Source: DASUFZ01 sp035541475 | Lineage (GTDB): Bacteria; Myxococcota_A; UBA9160; SMWR01 | NCBI GenBank assembly: GCA_035541475.1 | Contig: DATKND010000110.1 | Span: 1 to 30,507 of the forward strand | Length of the DNA: 30,507 nucleotides | Reading direction: 5' to 3' | Shown: positions 14,055-22,012 of the stretch, piece after piece | How the letters are laid out: each line of letters opens with the position of its first letter | Position numbering within the stretch: position 1 is the first letter of the stretch | Notes under the pieces: model-generated | Told to the model about the DNA's origin: nothing | The model's input: only the letters and a program-made list of their open reading frames with translations | Database searches by the model: none | Made by a program: the position numbers and the translations under genes

Positions 14055-16816
14055 GAGCCCTCGCCTCCGCAGTGCGACACCAGCCAGCGCCACGCGTCGC
14101 GCGCGCCGGTCTCCTCCGGCTCCGCGCCGCGCAGACGCTCGCCCGCGCGGCAGCGCGCGAAGGCCTCGAGCACCGGCAGGAACGCATCCCCGTTCGCTCC
14201 TTCGCGCGCCGCGGCGAGCTCGCGCGCCGCGCGCGCCGGCTCACCCGCCGCGAGCGCGGCGACCCCGAGCGTGCGGCGGTGCGGCGCCGCTGGACGTCCG
14301 TGCGCGACCGCGGCCTCGGCGGCGCGCGCCTGGTCGTCGGTCACGCCGAGACGCCAGGCCGCCGCCGTCGTGAGCCCCTGACCGAGCAGGGTGTCGACGC
14401 CAACGAGGCGCTCGCGCGCGCCGAGCGGCGCCGCGCGCGCGGCCTCGCGGATCATGCCCTCGGCCTCGAAGTAGCCGAGCGTCCGCTCGCGCATCGCGGG
14501 GGGCCAGAGCGAGCGGATGAACGCGCTGTCGCGGAAGCGCTCGCGCGCCGCTGCGACGTCGAGCCAGCCCTCGAAGGTCGCGCGCGCGTCGGTCTGGAGC
14601 CGCGACGACAGCCGCTTCGGCCAGTCGTCGGTCAAGGGCGGCGTGTCCGCGCTGCGCGCGCGCAGCCAGTCCGCATCGGCGAGGAAGGTGGCGCCGAGCT
14701 GCTCCGGCCGCTCGAAGCCCGTGCGGCGCAGCTCGGGGAGCACGTTCGGCAGCTTCCACTGGCGCGCGAAGGCCGCGTCGTCGACCGGACTGCGCAGCCC
14801 GCGCGAGCCGACCAGCATCCAGTCGAGATCGTCGCCCGCCCACAGCGAGCAGTCCTCGAAGACGTCGCAGAAGGCGTGCACGATCGCGAGCGCATCGCTC
14901 TCGAGCAGATTGTGGACCGGCAGCCACCAGGTCACGAAGCCGCCCTCCGAGAGCCGCGAGCGCAGCAGCTCGAAGTGCTCACGCGTGTAGAGATCGACGA
15001 CGCCCGCGTTCTTCGGCGGCGGCGGCTCTCCCGTGATCACGTCGTAGTGGTCCTGCGAAAGGCGCAGAAAGTGGCGCCCGTCCTCGACGTGCACGTGCAC
15101 GCGGGGATCGCGCAGCGGGTGCTCCGAGTCCTGTGGGTAGAGGAGATCGGAGAGCGCGAGCACCTCGCGCGACGTGTCGACCACGTCGATCGACTGGAGC
15201 CAGGGCGTGTCGACCAGGGCCTTGGCCGTCGAGCCCATCCCGTAGCTGATCAGCAGCGCGCTGCGCGTGTCGGGCTGGACCGCCAGCGGCCACCAGGCGA
15301 AGAGCTTCATGTAGCGGCGCGCGAACACCGCGGTGCTCGACATCGCGACGCCGTCGCTCATCAGGAACGTGGCGAGCGGCTCGCCGTCGAGGCGGCGCTC
15401 GATGTAGACGTCGGTCTCGCTGCGGCCCTCGCGCACCGCCACCACCGCGTGCTCGCTGCGCCCGTGCCAGCGCGCGATCGGCACGCGCAGGTAGCGCGAC
15501 TGCATCGCGCCGAAGGGAAAGAGGACGAGCGCCGCCGCGAAGGCGGCGCCCGGGACGAGCGCGCTCCGCCAGGCGCCCGAAGTCGCGGCGCAGAGCGCGA
15601 CGCCGCCGTAGCCGGCGGCGAGCCCCAGTAGCGAGCGCTCGATGCCGAGGCCCGGCAGCAGCACGAACCCCGCGAGCAGCGGACCCGCGGCCGAGCCGAG
15701 CGTGTTCGCGAGCGCGAGGAGCCCGGTCGCGCGCGACTCCACCGGGATGTGTCGCGCCAGCGCGGCGCCGAGCAGCGGGAAGAGCGCCCCCGAGAGCGCC
15801 GCCACCGGGAACGAGAGCGCCGTGGCGAGCCAGCCAACGTAGAGGGGCGCCGCGCTCGGCCATCCGCGGACCGGGCGCAGCGCGACGCCGAAGCCCGCGT
15901 AGCCGAGCGCGGTCGCGGCGCCGGCGGCGAGCGCGAGCGCCGACCCCGCGCGCCACGCGTCGGGCCTCCGCCGGAGCCACGCGCCGCCGGCGACGCCCCC
16001 GATCCCGATCCCGGCGAGCACTACGGCCAGCATGAAGGCAAAGGCCGCGCTGCCCGAGTGGACGAAGAGGCGCAGGAAGCGGAACCACACGACCTCGAGC
16101 GCGAGCAGCAGTGCGCCGGCCAGCGCGGTCGCCGCGAGCACGCGCGCGACGGCCACGCGCGACGCGCTTGCGTCCGAGCGCTCGACGACGGGAAGCGCGA
16201 GCGCCTTCTCGCCGCGCGAGAGCGCGAGCGCGCCGATCGCCACGAGCGTGTTGCAGCCCGCGGCGAAGGCGGCGGTGCCGCGCACGCCGAGCCACTCGAC
16301 GAGCCACAGCTCGCCCGCCAGCGCGCCGACCACGGCGCCGAGCGTGTTCCAGCCGTAGAGGCGTCCGAGCGCGCCGCCGAAGCTCGGGTCGCGCGCGCGC
16401 AGCGCGCCGATCAGGACCGGCAAGGTGGCCCCCATCGCGGCGGCGGGCAGCACCAGCAGGGCGAAGCCCGTGGAGAGACGCGCGGCCGAGAGCGCCGCCG
16501 GCGAGTCGACGAGCGGGCGCAGCGCGTCGGCGAGCGCGGGCGCCAGCGAAGGCAGCCACACGACCAACGCGAGCCCGCACGCCCCGATCGCCAGCTCCAG
16601 CGCGGCGTAGGCGCGCAGCGGCCGCCGCAAGGTCGGGGCGAGTCGCGCCGCGACGCCGTTCCCGATCGCCATGCCCGCCATGAAGCTCGCGAGCACGATG
16701 CTAGTCGCCGCGACGCTGCTCCCGAACGCGAGCCCTGCCTGATGGAACCAGAGCGTCTCGAAGCAGAGCCCCGCCGCGCCCGAGAGGAAGAAGAGTGCGC
16801 AGAGGACGGGCGCCAT
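14051..16816 (-). CDS. Fused MFS/spermidine-synthase-like protein
   Basis: A 921-aa protein. About 12 transmembrane helices span residues 1-440 (GAAGLCFETLWFHQAGLAFG, then ALEVVWFRFLRLF at the second half). A soluble Rossmann domain of spermidine-synthase type follows at about 445-680, and then a helical C-terminal region of about 240 residues. The nucleotide-binding turn is SYGMGSTAKAL (about 524-534). The polyamine-site Asp motif of true spermidine synthases (DSTDP) is replaced by GEPPPPKNAG (about 596-605), so aminopropyl transfer is unlikely. It starts 15 nt after the crotonase gene with no clear ribosome-binding site and overlaps the permease start by 4 nt. A second gene of the same architecture lies at 25272. 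Confidence 0.85.
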   Translation of the reverse strand: MAPVLCALFFLSGAAGLCFETLWFHQAGLAFGSSVAATSIVLASFMAGMAIGNGVAARLAPTLRRPLRAYAALELAIGACGLALVVWLPSLAPALADALRPLVDSPAALSAARLSTGFALLVLPAAAMGATLPVLIGALRARDPSFGGALGRLYGWNTLGAVVGALAGELWLVEWLGVRGTAAFAAGCNTLVAIGALALSRGEKALALPVVERSDASASRVAVARVLAATALAGALLLALEVVWFRFLRLFVHSGSAAFAFMLAVVLAGIGIGGVAGGAWLRRRPDAWRAGSALALAAGAATALGYAGFGVALRPVRGWPSAAPLYVGWLATALSFPVAALSGALFPLLGAALARHIPVESRATGLLALANTLGSAAGPLLAGFVLLPGLGIERSLLGLAAGYGGVALCAATSGAWRSALVPGAAFAAALVLFPFGAMQSRYLRVPIARWHGRSEHAVVAVREGRSETDVYIERRLDGEPLATFLMSDGVAMSSTAVFARRYMKLFAWWPLAVQPDTRSALLISYGMGSTAKALVDTPWLQSIDVVDTSREVLALSDLLYPQDSEHPLRDPRVHVHVEDGRHFLRLSQDHYDVITGEPPPPKNAGVVDLYTREHFELLRSRLSEGGFVTWWLPVHNLLESDALAIVHAFCDVFEDCSLWAGDDLDWMLVGSRGLRSPVDDAAFARQWKLPNVLPELRRTGFERPEQLGATFLADADWLRARSADTPPLTDDWPKRLSSRLQTDARATFEGWLDVAAARERFRDSAFIRSLWPPAMRERTLGYFEAEGMIREAARAAPLGARERLVGVDTLLGQGLTTAAAWRLGVTDDQARAAEAAVAHGRPAAPHRRTLGVAALAAGEPARAARELAAAREGANGDAFLPVLEAFARCRAGERLRGAEPEETGARDAWRWLVSHCGGEGS

Positions 16817-16831
16817 GTGCAGACGACGACG

Positions 16832-17632
16832 CTATGCGCCGGGCTTCTCGAAGGCCTGCTTCATGCTCGAGGCGAGATTGCTCATGAGCTTCTGCACCGA
16901 GAGCTGGTGCACCGCGAGCGCCTGGAGCTCGGAGCCCGCGCGCAGCGCCGCGCGCACGCCCATGATCTCCATCGCGCGATGCACGCTGCGCTTGTTCAGC
17001 TGCTGGAGGTCGGACGGGATCTTCGCCACGCGCGCCGCGATCTCGAGCACGCGCGCGTCGAGCTCGGCGACGGGGAAGGCGCGGTTCGCGAGCCCGATCT
17101 CCACCGCGCGCACGCCGTCGATCGAGTCGCCGGTCAGCATCAGCTCCATCGCCTGCCGCATGCCGACGAACCACGGGAAGAACTGCATGTCGGGCGGGCT
17201 GACCAGGCGCACGACCGGGTATCCGATCTTCGCGTCCTCCGCGACGTAGACGAGGTCGCAGGCGGCGGCGAGCTCGCTGCCGCCTGCCATCGCGTAGCCG
17301 TGGACCTGCGCGATCACGGGCTTCGCCAGATCCCAGATGCCGAGCCAGCCCTCGGTCACGTGTCGCGACCAGCTCCCGTCGCCCTGCGCCGTGAAGTAGG
17401 GCTGTCCGCTCGCGAGATCGGAGCCGAGGTCGTAGCCCGAGGAGAAGCAGGCGCCCGCGCCGCGCACGATGCTGACGCGAACGCTCTCGTCGCGGTCGGC
17501 CGTCTGCAGACCCGCGAAGAGCGCGCCGCGCAGCGCGTTGTCTAGCGCGTTGCGCTTCTCGGGCCGATTCAAGGTGAAGCGGCGGACGCCCGGCGCGGGA
17601 TCGTCGACCCGCAGGATCTCGTTGCCTTGCAC
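16832..17632 (-). CDS. Enoyl-CoA hydratase/isomerase (crotonase) family protein
   Basis: A 266-aa crotonase. The oxyanion-hole segments are GACFSSGYDLGSDL and KPVIAQVHGYAMAGGSELAAACDLVYV. The region that normally carries the two catalytic glutamates reads KIGYPVVRLVSPPDMQFFPWFVG and lacks both, so it is not a canonical hydratase. Relatives with this pattern occur in lipid and aromatic acyl-CoA catabolism. The GTG at 17632 has GGGAGG 4 nt upstream. It sits 26 bp after the LLM oxidoreductase gene and 15 bp before the MFS/spermidine-synthase-like gene, in a four-gene operon. Confidence 0.9.
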   Translation of the reverse strand: MQGNEILRVDDPAPGVRRFTLNRPEKRNALDNALRGALFAGLQTADRDESVRVSIVRGAGACFSSGYDLGSDLASGQPYFTAQGDGSWSRHVTEGWLGIWDLAKPVIAQVHGYAMAGGSELAAACDLVYVAEDAKIGYPVVRLVSPPDMQFFPWFVGMRQAMELMLTGDSIDGVRAVEIGLANRAFPVAELDARVLEIAARVAKIPSDLQQLNKRSVHRAMEIMGVRAALRAGSELQALAVHQLSVQKLMSNLASSMKQAFEKPGA

Positions 17633-17658
17633 GAAGCCTCCCGCGCGGGCCGATCCTA

Positions 17659-18717
17659 TCACGCGCGTGCAGTGGACTCGCCGCGCGTGCCGGCGAGATC
17701 GGCCATCAGCTCGAGCACGTCGTCGCGCTCGCAGAAGATCGTGAGACCGGTGGCTCCCGAGTCGAGCCAGCGGCGGAAGCGCTCGCGGATGCGCGGAAGC
17801 GGTCCGACCAGCCCGCCCTCGTCGAGGTACTCGTCGGGAACCGACGCGATCGCCTCCTCGCGGCGCCCGGCCAGGAAGAGCTCCTGGATGCGCGCGGCCG
17901 CCTCGGGGTAGCCGCGCCTCGCCATCATGTCCTTGTGGAAGTTGACCTCGCGGTGGCCCATGCCGCCGACGTAGAGCGCGGTCATCGGCTTCTGGCGCGC
18001 GAGTCCGGCCTTCACGTCGTCCGTCACCGTCACGTGGCAGCCGGCCTGGATCTCGAGGTCCGCGAGCGACTTGCCGCCGCCCGCGCGGCGGAACCCCTCG
18101 TCGAGCCACGGCCGGTAGTGCGCGAGCATGCCCGGAGCGAAGCCGAAGGGCAGCCAGCCGTCGGCGATCTCGGCGGTCAAGGTCACCATCGCCTGGCTGC
18201 CCGTGCCGAGCCAGATCGGGAGCGACGGATTCGTGTGGAGGATCGAGCGCAGCGGCTTGCCGAGCCCGCGCGCACCCGGACCCGTGTAGGGCAGCGAGAT
18301 CTCGGCGCCCTCGTGCCGCACCGGCGTGTCGCGCGCGAAGATCTTCCGCAGGATCGCGACGGTGTCGCGCATGCGGCGCGAGGGTCGTCCCCACGGCTGT
18401 CCGTGCCAGCCCTCGACGATCTGCGGACCCGAGACGCCGAGGCCGAGCACCACGCGGCCGCGACCCGCGAGCCCTTCGAGGGTCTGAGCCGCCATCGCGG
18501 TCGCAGCCGGCGTTCGCGCCGCGAGCTGCGCGACGGCCGTGCCGAGCCGGATCCGCCGGGTGTGCGCCGCGAGGAATGCGAGCGGCGTGAAAGCGTCGGA
18601 GCCGTAGGCCTCGGCGCTCCAGACCGAGTCGAAGCCGAGGCGCTCCGCGAGCTGCACGCGCGCCACCGGAACCGCGATCTTCGCGCCGGCCCACTCGAGC
18701 GCGAGTCCGAGCTTCAT
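17659..18717 (-). CDS. LLM-class (F420-dependent) oxidoreductase
   Basis: A 352-aa luciferase-like monooxygenase-fold protein. The N-terminus MKLGLALEWAG, the block VQLAERLGFDSVWSAEAYGSDAFTPLAFLA, the segment RIRLGTAVAQLAARTPAATAM and GRGRVVLGLGVSGPQIVEGWHG are typical of the F420-dependent LLM branch. The ATG at 18717 has GGGAGG 7 nt upstream; an in-frame ATG at 18741 is less likely. It would use F420 or FMN to reduce or oxidise a substrate that cannot be predicted. It heads the operon leading to crotonase, MFS/spermidine-synthase-like protein and permease. The upstream region contains the hairpin element at 18763-18821 and the divergent ABC exporter. Confidence 0.88.
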   Translation of the reverse strand: MKLGLALEWAGAKIAVPVARVQLAERLGFDSVWSAEAYGSDAFTPLAFLAAHTRRIRLGTAVAQLAARTPAATAMAAQTLEGLAGRGRVVLGLGVSGPQIVEGWHGQPWGRPSRRMRDTVAILRKIFARDTPVRHEGAEISLPYTGPGARGLGKPLRSILHTNPSLPIWLGTGSQAMVTLTAEIADGWLPFGFAPGMLAHYRPWLDEGFRRAGGGKSLADLEIQAGCHVTVTDDVKAGLARQKPMTALYVGGMGHREVNFHKDMMARRGYPEAAARIQELFLAGRREEAIASVPDEYLDEGGLVGPLPRIRERFRRWLDSGATGLTIFCERDDVLELMADLAGTRGESTARA

Positions 18718-18762
18718 CAACGTCCTCCCGAGGGCGCGCATTCTGGCAGAAAGCAGACACTC

Positions 18763-18821
18763 GGCGAGGCAGAGGCCCCGAAGGAGGAACAGATGGCCGA
18801 CGCAGGGGCCTCTGCCTCGCC
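18763..18821 (+). repeat. Long hairpin with conserved loop, copy A
   Basis: A perfect 17-bp inverted repeat, GGCGAGGCAGAGGCCCC (18763-18779) and GGGGCCTCTGCCTCGCC (18805-18821), encloses a 25-nt loop (18780-18804). The loop contains GGAGGAACAGATGGCCG. The same loop, identical at 23 of 25 positions, occurs on the other strand at 23057-23033 inside a different but again self-complementary stem (copy B). The loop reads as an ideal ribosome-binding site, 5-nt spacer and ATG. Copy A lies between the divergent LLM and ABC-ATPase genes. It fits no element I can name. Confidence 0.85.
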
Positions 18822-18876
18822 CCGCGGTCCCCTCCTAGACTCGCCCCTCCCATGCAGCCTCCCGGCGAGTCCGTGA
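18793..18876 (+). CDS. Possible 27-codon leader ORF in hairpin element
   Basis: The ATG in the loop of copy A is preceded by AAGGAGG at 5 nt, the best ribosome-binding site in the window. It opens 27 codons (MADAGASASP...) that end 22 nt inside the ABC-ATPase gene, in another frame. The ATPase gene itself lacks a ribosome-binding site, so translational coupling is possible. The peptide has no recognisable domain. The conserved bases may instead reflect RNA or DNA structure, because copy B's reading frame diverges after five codons. Confidence 0.2.
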   Translation: MADAGASASPRGPLLDSPLPCSLPASP

Positions 18877-19787
18877 TCCGCGCCCGCGGCGTGACCAAGC
18901 GCTTCGGCGCGCGCGTCGCCGTGCGCGATCTCGACCTCGACGTGCCCGCAGGCGTCTGCTTCGGGCTTCTCGGTCCGAACGGCGCGGGCAAGACGACGGC
19001 GCTGCGGATGATCTACGGCGTCACGCGGCCGACCGCGGGCTCGATCGAGGTCTTCGGCATCGACGTCGCGCGGGATCCGCGCGCGGTGCGCGCGCGCCTC
19101 GGCGTCACCTTGCAGGAGAACGTGCAGATCGAGGCGCTCTCGCCGCGCGACAACCTCCGCATCTTCGCCCGACACCACCTGCTGCCGCGCTCGCGGCGCG
19201 AGGCGCGCGTCGAAGAGCTGCTCGACTTCCTCGAGCTGCGCTCGCATGCCGACGTCCCGGTGGTCGCGCTCTCGGGCGGCTACCGGCGGCGGCTCGCGAT
19301 CGCGATGTCGCTGATCCACGACCCCGAGCTGCTCGTGCTCGACGAGCCGACCACCGGCCTCGACCCGGCGGTCCGCCTCGCGCTATGGGCGCGCGTCCGC
19401 GAGCTGCGCGGGCGCGGCCGCAGCGTGCTCCTGACCACGCACTACATGGACGAGGCGGAGCGCCTCTGCGACCGCGTGCTGATCCTCTGCGAGGGCCGCG
19501 CGATCTGCGAGGGCGCGCCGCGCGCGCTGATCGCGGAGCGTCTCGCGCGCGAGGCGCTGGAGATCGACGCGACGCCCGAGGAGGAAGCGCGGCTGCTCGC
19601 GGGCGAGCCATGGCAGCGCCTGCGCTCCGGCGGCCGGCTCGTCGTCTACGCCGACTCGGTCGGGCCACTGGTCGCGAGACTTCGCGCGCAGGACGGCGGC
19701 GACGGCCGCCCCGTGATCGTGCGTCCGGCCAACCTCGAGGACCTCTTCCTCGCCGCAACCGGAACGTCGCTCGAAGGAGGCGCATGA
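18852..19787 (+). CDS. ABC transporter ATP-binding protein (ABC-2/NodI type)
   Basis: A 311-aa cytoplasmic ATPase. Walker A is GPNGAGKTT (41-49), the Q-loop is at LQEN (88), the signature is LSGGY (140-144, Tyr in place of the usual Gln), Walker B is LLVLDEP (160-166) and the switch His is 197 (LTTHYMDEA). The C-terminal extension of about 90 residues resembles the NodI/DrrA/CcmA group, which drives ABC-2 exporters of lipids, polysaccharides or drugs. The ATG at 18852 lacks a ribosome-binding site (CTCGCCCCTCCC precedes it). Its last four bases overlap the permease start (ATGA). The exported substrate is unknown. Confidence 0.92.
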   Translation: MQPPGESVIRARGVTKRFGARVAVRDLDLDVPAGVCFGLLGPNGAGKTTALRMIYGVTRPTAGSIEVFGIDVARDPRAVRARLGVTLQENVQIEALSPRDNLRIFARHHLLPRSRREARVEELLDFLELRSHADVPVVALSGGYRRRLAIAMSLIHDPELLVLDEPTTGLDPAVRLALWARVRELRGRGRSVLLTTHYMDEAERLCDRVLILCEGRAICEGAPRALIAERLAREALEIDATPEEEARLLAGEPWQRLRSGGRLVVYADSVGPLVARLRAQDGGDGRPVIVRPANLEDLFLAATGTSLEGGA

Positions 19788-20551
19788 GCATCTCGCTGCC
19801 GCACGCGCTCTCGGTCTGGTGGCGCAACGCTTCGATGTACCGCCGCACCTGGAAGGCCAACATCCTGCCGAACTTCTTCGAGCCGGTCTTCTATCTCGCG
19901 GCGATCGGCGTCGGTGTCGGCGCCTACATCCAGCAGATGGGCGGAACCTCGTACGCGCGCTTCCTCGCGCCCGGCCTCATCTGTGTCGCGGCGATGAACG
20001 GCGCGAGCTTCGAGGTGACCTACAACGTCTTCGTGCGGCTGACCTGGGAGAAGACCTACGACGCAATGCTGACCGCCCCGATCGAGCCCGACGACGTGCT
20101 CTTCGGCGAGGTGCTGTGGGCGCTGACGCGATCCGGCATCTACGGGGGCGCCTTCTTCCTCGTGGTCGCGGCCTTCGGCTACGCGCCGCTCCCGCGCGCG
20201 CTGCTGGCGCTGCCCGCGATCCCGCTGGCGGGTCTGCTCTTTGCGGCGCTCGGAATCGCCTTTTCGCTGCGGGCCACGAAGATCGATTTCCTGAGCTTCT
20301 ACTTCACCCTCTTCCTGACGCCGCTCTTCCTCTTCTCGGACGTCTTCTTTCCCATCCAGGAGCGCCTCTCGGGACCGTGGCTCGTCGTCGCCGAGGTCCT
20401 GCCGCTGCTCCACCCGGTGCGCGCGGCGCGCGCGACGTTCAACGGTACGCTCGGCTGGCAGACACTCTGGGACGTGGTCTACGTGCTCGTCGTCTCGGCG
20501 GCGCTCCTCGCGCTCGCGCGCCGTACGATCCGGAGGCGACTCACCGCCTGA
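19784..20551 (+). CDS. ABC-2 type transporter permease (NodJ-like)
   Basis: A 255-aa inner-membrane permease with six predicted helices. The family block ASFEVTYNVFVRLTWEKTYDAMLTAPI, the segment LFLTPLFLFSDVFFPI and the late HPVRAARA match NodJ-type ABC-2 permeases. The N-terminal segment SVWWRNASMYRRTWKANILPNFFEPVFYL is the typical cytoplasmic start. GGAGG precedes the ATG, which overlaps the ATPase stop by 4 nt. With the ATPase it makes a complete two-gene half-transporter pair for export. A 16-bp palindrome (20559-20574) follows the stop codon and may terminate the transcript. Confidence 0.9.
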   Translation: MSISLPHALSVWWRNASMYRRTWKANILPNFFEPVFYLAAIGVGVGAYIQQMGGTSYARFLAPGLICVAAMNGASFEVTYNVFVRLTWEKTYDAMLTAPIEPDDVLFGEVLWALTRSGIYGGAFFLVVAAFGYAPLPRALLALPAIPLAGLLFAALGIAFSLRATKIDFLSFYFTLFLTPLFLFSDVFFPIQERLSGPWLVVAEVLPLLHPVRAARATFNGTLGWQTLWDVVYVLVVSAALLALARRTIRRRLTA

Positions 20552-20871
20552 TCTCGATCGCGGGACGTCCCGCGGATGGGACGCGCGCGCGTGCGGCGGC
20601 GCACGTCCGCTGCGCGCGACTTGCCGCGCCTCGCTTTTCGCTGCGGGCGCGCGCGCTCGCCGCGCGCGCCTGCGCGCAGCGCATGCGCGCCGCGTGCGCA
20701 GCTTCCGCCGCACTGCGCATGCGCTTCCGACGCGCGGGGCGCAGCGTCCCGTCGCCGGGACCGAGTCCGCGCGCGCAGCCCGTGCGCAGCCGTGCGGCGC
20801 AAGCGCGCGCGGCGCGCCGGCACGCGCATCTCGTCCGCGCGCTGGCACGAGTCTTGAGAAGGACTCGCGCG
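20552..20871. other. Palindrome-rich non-coding region
   Basis: This 320-bp gap contains no convincing gene; the frames across it lack normal codon usage. It begins with the perfect 16-bp palindrome CGCGGGACGTCCCGCG (20559-20574), a possible terminator for the ABC genes. It then becomes extremely rich in alternating GC. The 10-bp palindrome GCGCATGCGC occurs twice (20679-20688 and 20715-20724), 36 bp apart, within a cluster of TGCGCA hexamers. GAAGGA 8 nt before 20872 is the ribosome-binding site of the next gene. Operator sites are possible; nothing further can be assigned. Confidence 0.6.
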
Positions 20872-22002
20872 ATGCGACACGAACACACCGTCCTCTTCGT
20901 CGACGACGAGGTCAACATCCTGAAGGCGCTCCAGCGCCTGCTGCGCATGGAGGACATGCACGTCCTCACGGCCTCGCGCGCCAACGACGCGCTCGAGCTG
21001 CTCGAGCGCAACCCGACGCAGGTGGTGGTGAGCGACCAGCGCATGCCCGAGATGTCGGGCGTGGACTTCCTGGCCGTCGTGCGCGAGCGCCACCCCGACA
21101 TCGTGCGCATGATGCTGACCGGCTACACCGAGATGAACGTCGCGGTCGATGCGATCAACCGCGGCGAGATCTATCGCCTGATCACGAAGCCCTGGAACGA
21201 CGACGAGCTGCGGGCCACGATCCGCCAGGCCTTCGACCATGCGGACCTGAAGGCCGAGATCAAGCGCCTGAACCAGGTCACGCGCGAGCAGAACTTCCGG
21301 CTCCAGGACATGAACCGGAACCTGGAAGGCATGGTGCGCGACCGCACCAAGCAGCTCGCGGAGAAGCACCAGCAGCTGCGCACCGCCTACGTGCAGACGA
21401 TCCGCGCGCTCGCCGAGGCGGTGGACGCGAAGGACGCCTACACGCGCGGCCACTCGGAGCGAGTCGGCGTCTACGCCTCGAAGATCGCGCGCGAGATGAA
21501 CTTCGCGAAGGACTTCATCGAGCGCGTCTACATCGCGGGACTGCTGCACGACGTCGGCAAGATCGGCGTGCGCGACGCGGTCATCACCAAGCCGGACCGG
21601 CTCACGCCCGAGGAGTACGACGAGATCAAGAAGCACCCGGAGATCGGGGCCAAGATCCTCGAGCCGGTCGACTTCCTGAAGGACATCGCCTCCTGCGTGC
21701 GACACCACCACGAGTGGTACGACGGCTCGACGCGCGGCTATCCGGAGAGGCTGCGCGGCGATCAGATCCCCCTGCCCTCGCGCATCATCCTGGTCGCCGA
21801 CACCGTCGAGGCGATGACGAGCGACCGCCCCTACCGGCGCGCGCTCTCGCTCGAGTCGGTGGTGAAGGAGGTGCACTGCTTCCAGGGCACGCAGTTCGAC
21901 CCGACCGTCAGCCAGGCCTTTCTGCGCCTGATCGAGCGGGAGGGCGAGGGCTTCCTCAAGAAGGACCAGAAGTTCGACATCTTCGCCTTCATCCAGGACT
22001 AG
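20872..22002 (+). CDS. Response regulator with HD-GYP domain
   Basis: A 376-aa cytoplasmic signalling protein. The receiver domain (residues 5-120) has acidic residues DD11-12, phosphoacceptor Asp55 (VVSDQRMPEMSG), Thr83 and Lys106. A coiled-coil linker follows (about 125-170), then an HD-GYP domain (about 178-350), a cyclic di-GMP phosphodiesterase fold. Metal-site motifs are visible: HSER (194-197), HD226-227 in LLHDVGKIG, HHHE (278-281) and GYP (289-291). Between HHHE and GYP two extra residues (STR in YDGSTRGYP) separate the usual DG and GYP. GAAGGA precedes the ATG. It begins a signalling group with the V4R-STAS gene 10 bp downstream. Confidence 0.94.
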   Translation: MRHEHTVLFVDDEVNILKALQRLLRMEDMHVLTASRANDALELLERNPTQVVVSDQRMPEMSGVDFLAVVRERHPDIVRMMLTGYTEMNVAVDAINRGEIYRLITKPWNDDELRATIRQAFDHADLKAEIKRLNQVTREQNFRLQDMNRNLEGMVRDRTKQLAEKHQQLRTAYVQTIRALAEAVDAKDAYTRGHSERVGVYASKIAREMNFAKDFIERVYIAGLLHDVGKIGVRDAVITKPDRLTPEEYDEIKKHPEIGAKILEPVDFLKDIASCVRHHHEWYDGSTRGYPERLRGDQIPLPSRIILVADTVEAMTSDRPYRRALSLESVVKEVHCFQGTQFDPTVSQAFLRLIEREGEGFLKKDQKFDIFAFIQD

Positions 22003-22012
22003 AGCCGCCCCC

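Noticed and set aside
16832..18991. 719-codon minus-strand frame as an LLM-crotonase fusion
   Set aside because: The LLM domain is encoded in a different frame with its own start and stop. The crotonase has a GTG with a good ribosome-binding site at 17632.
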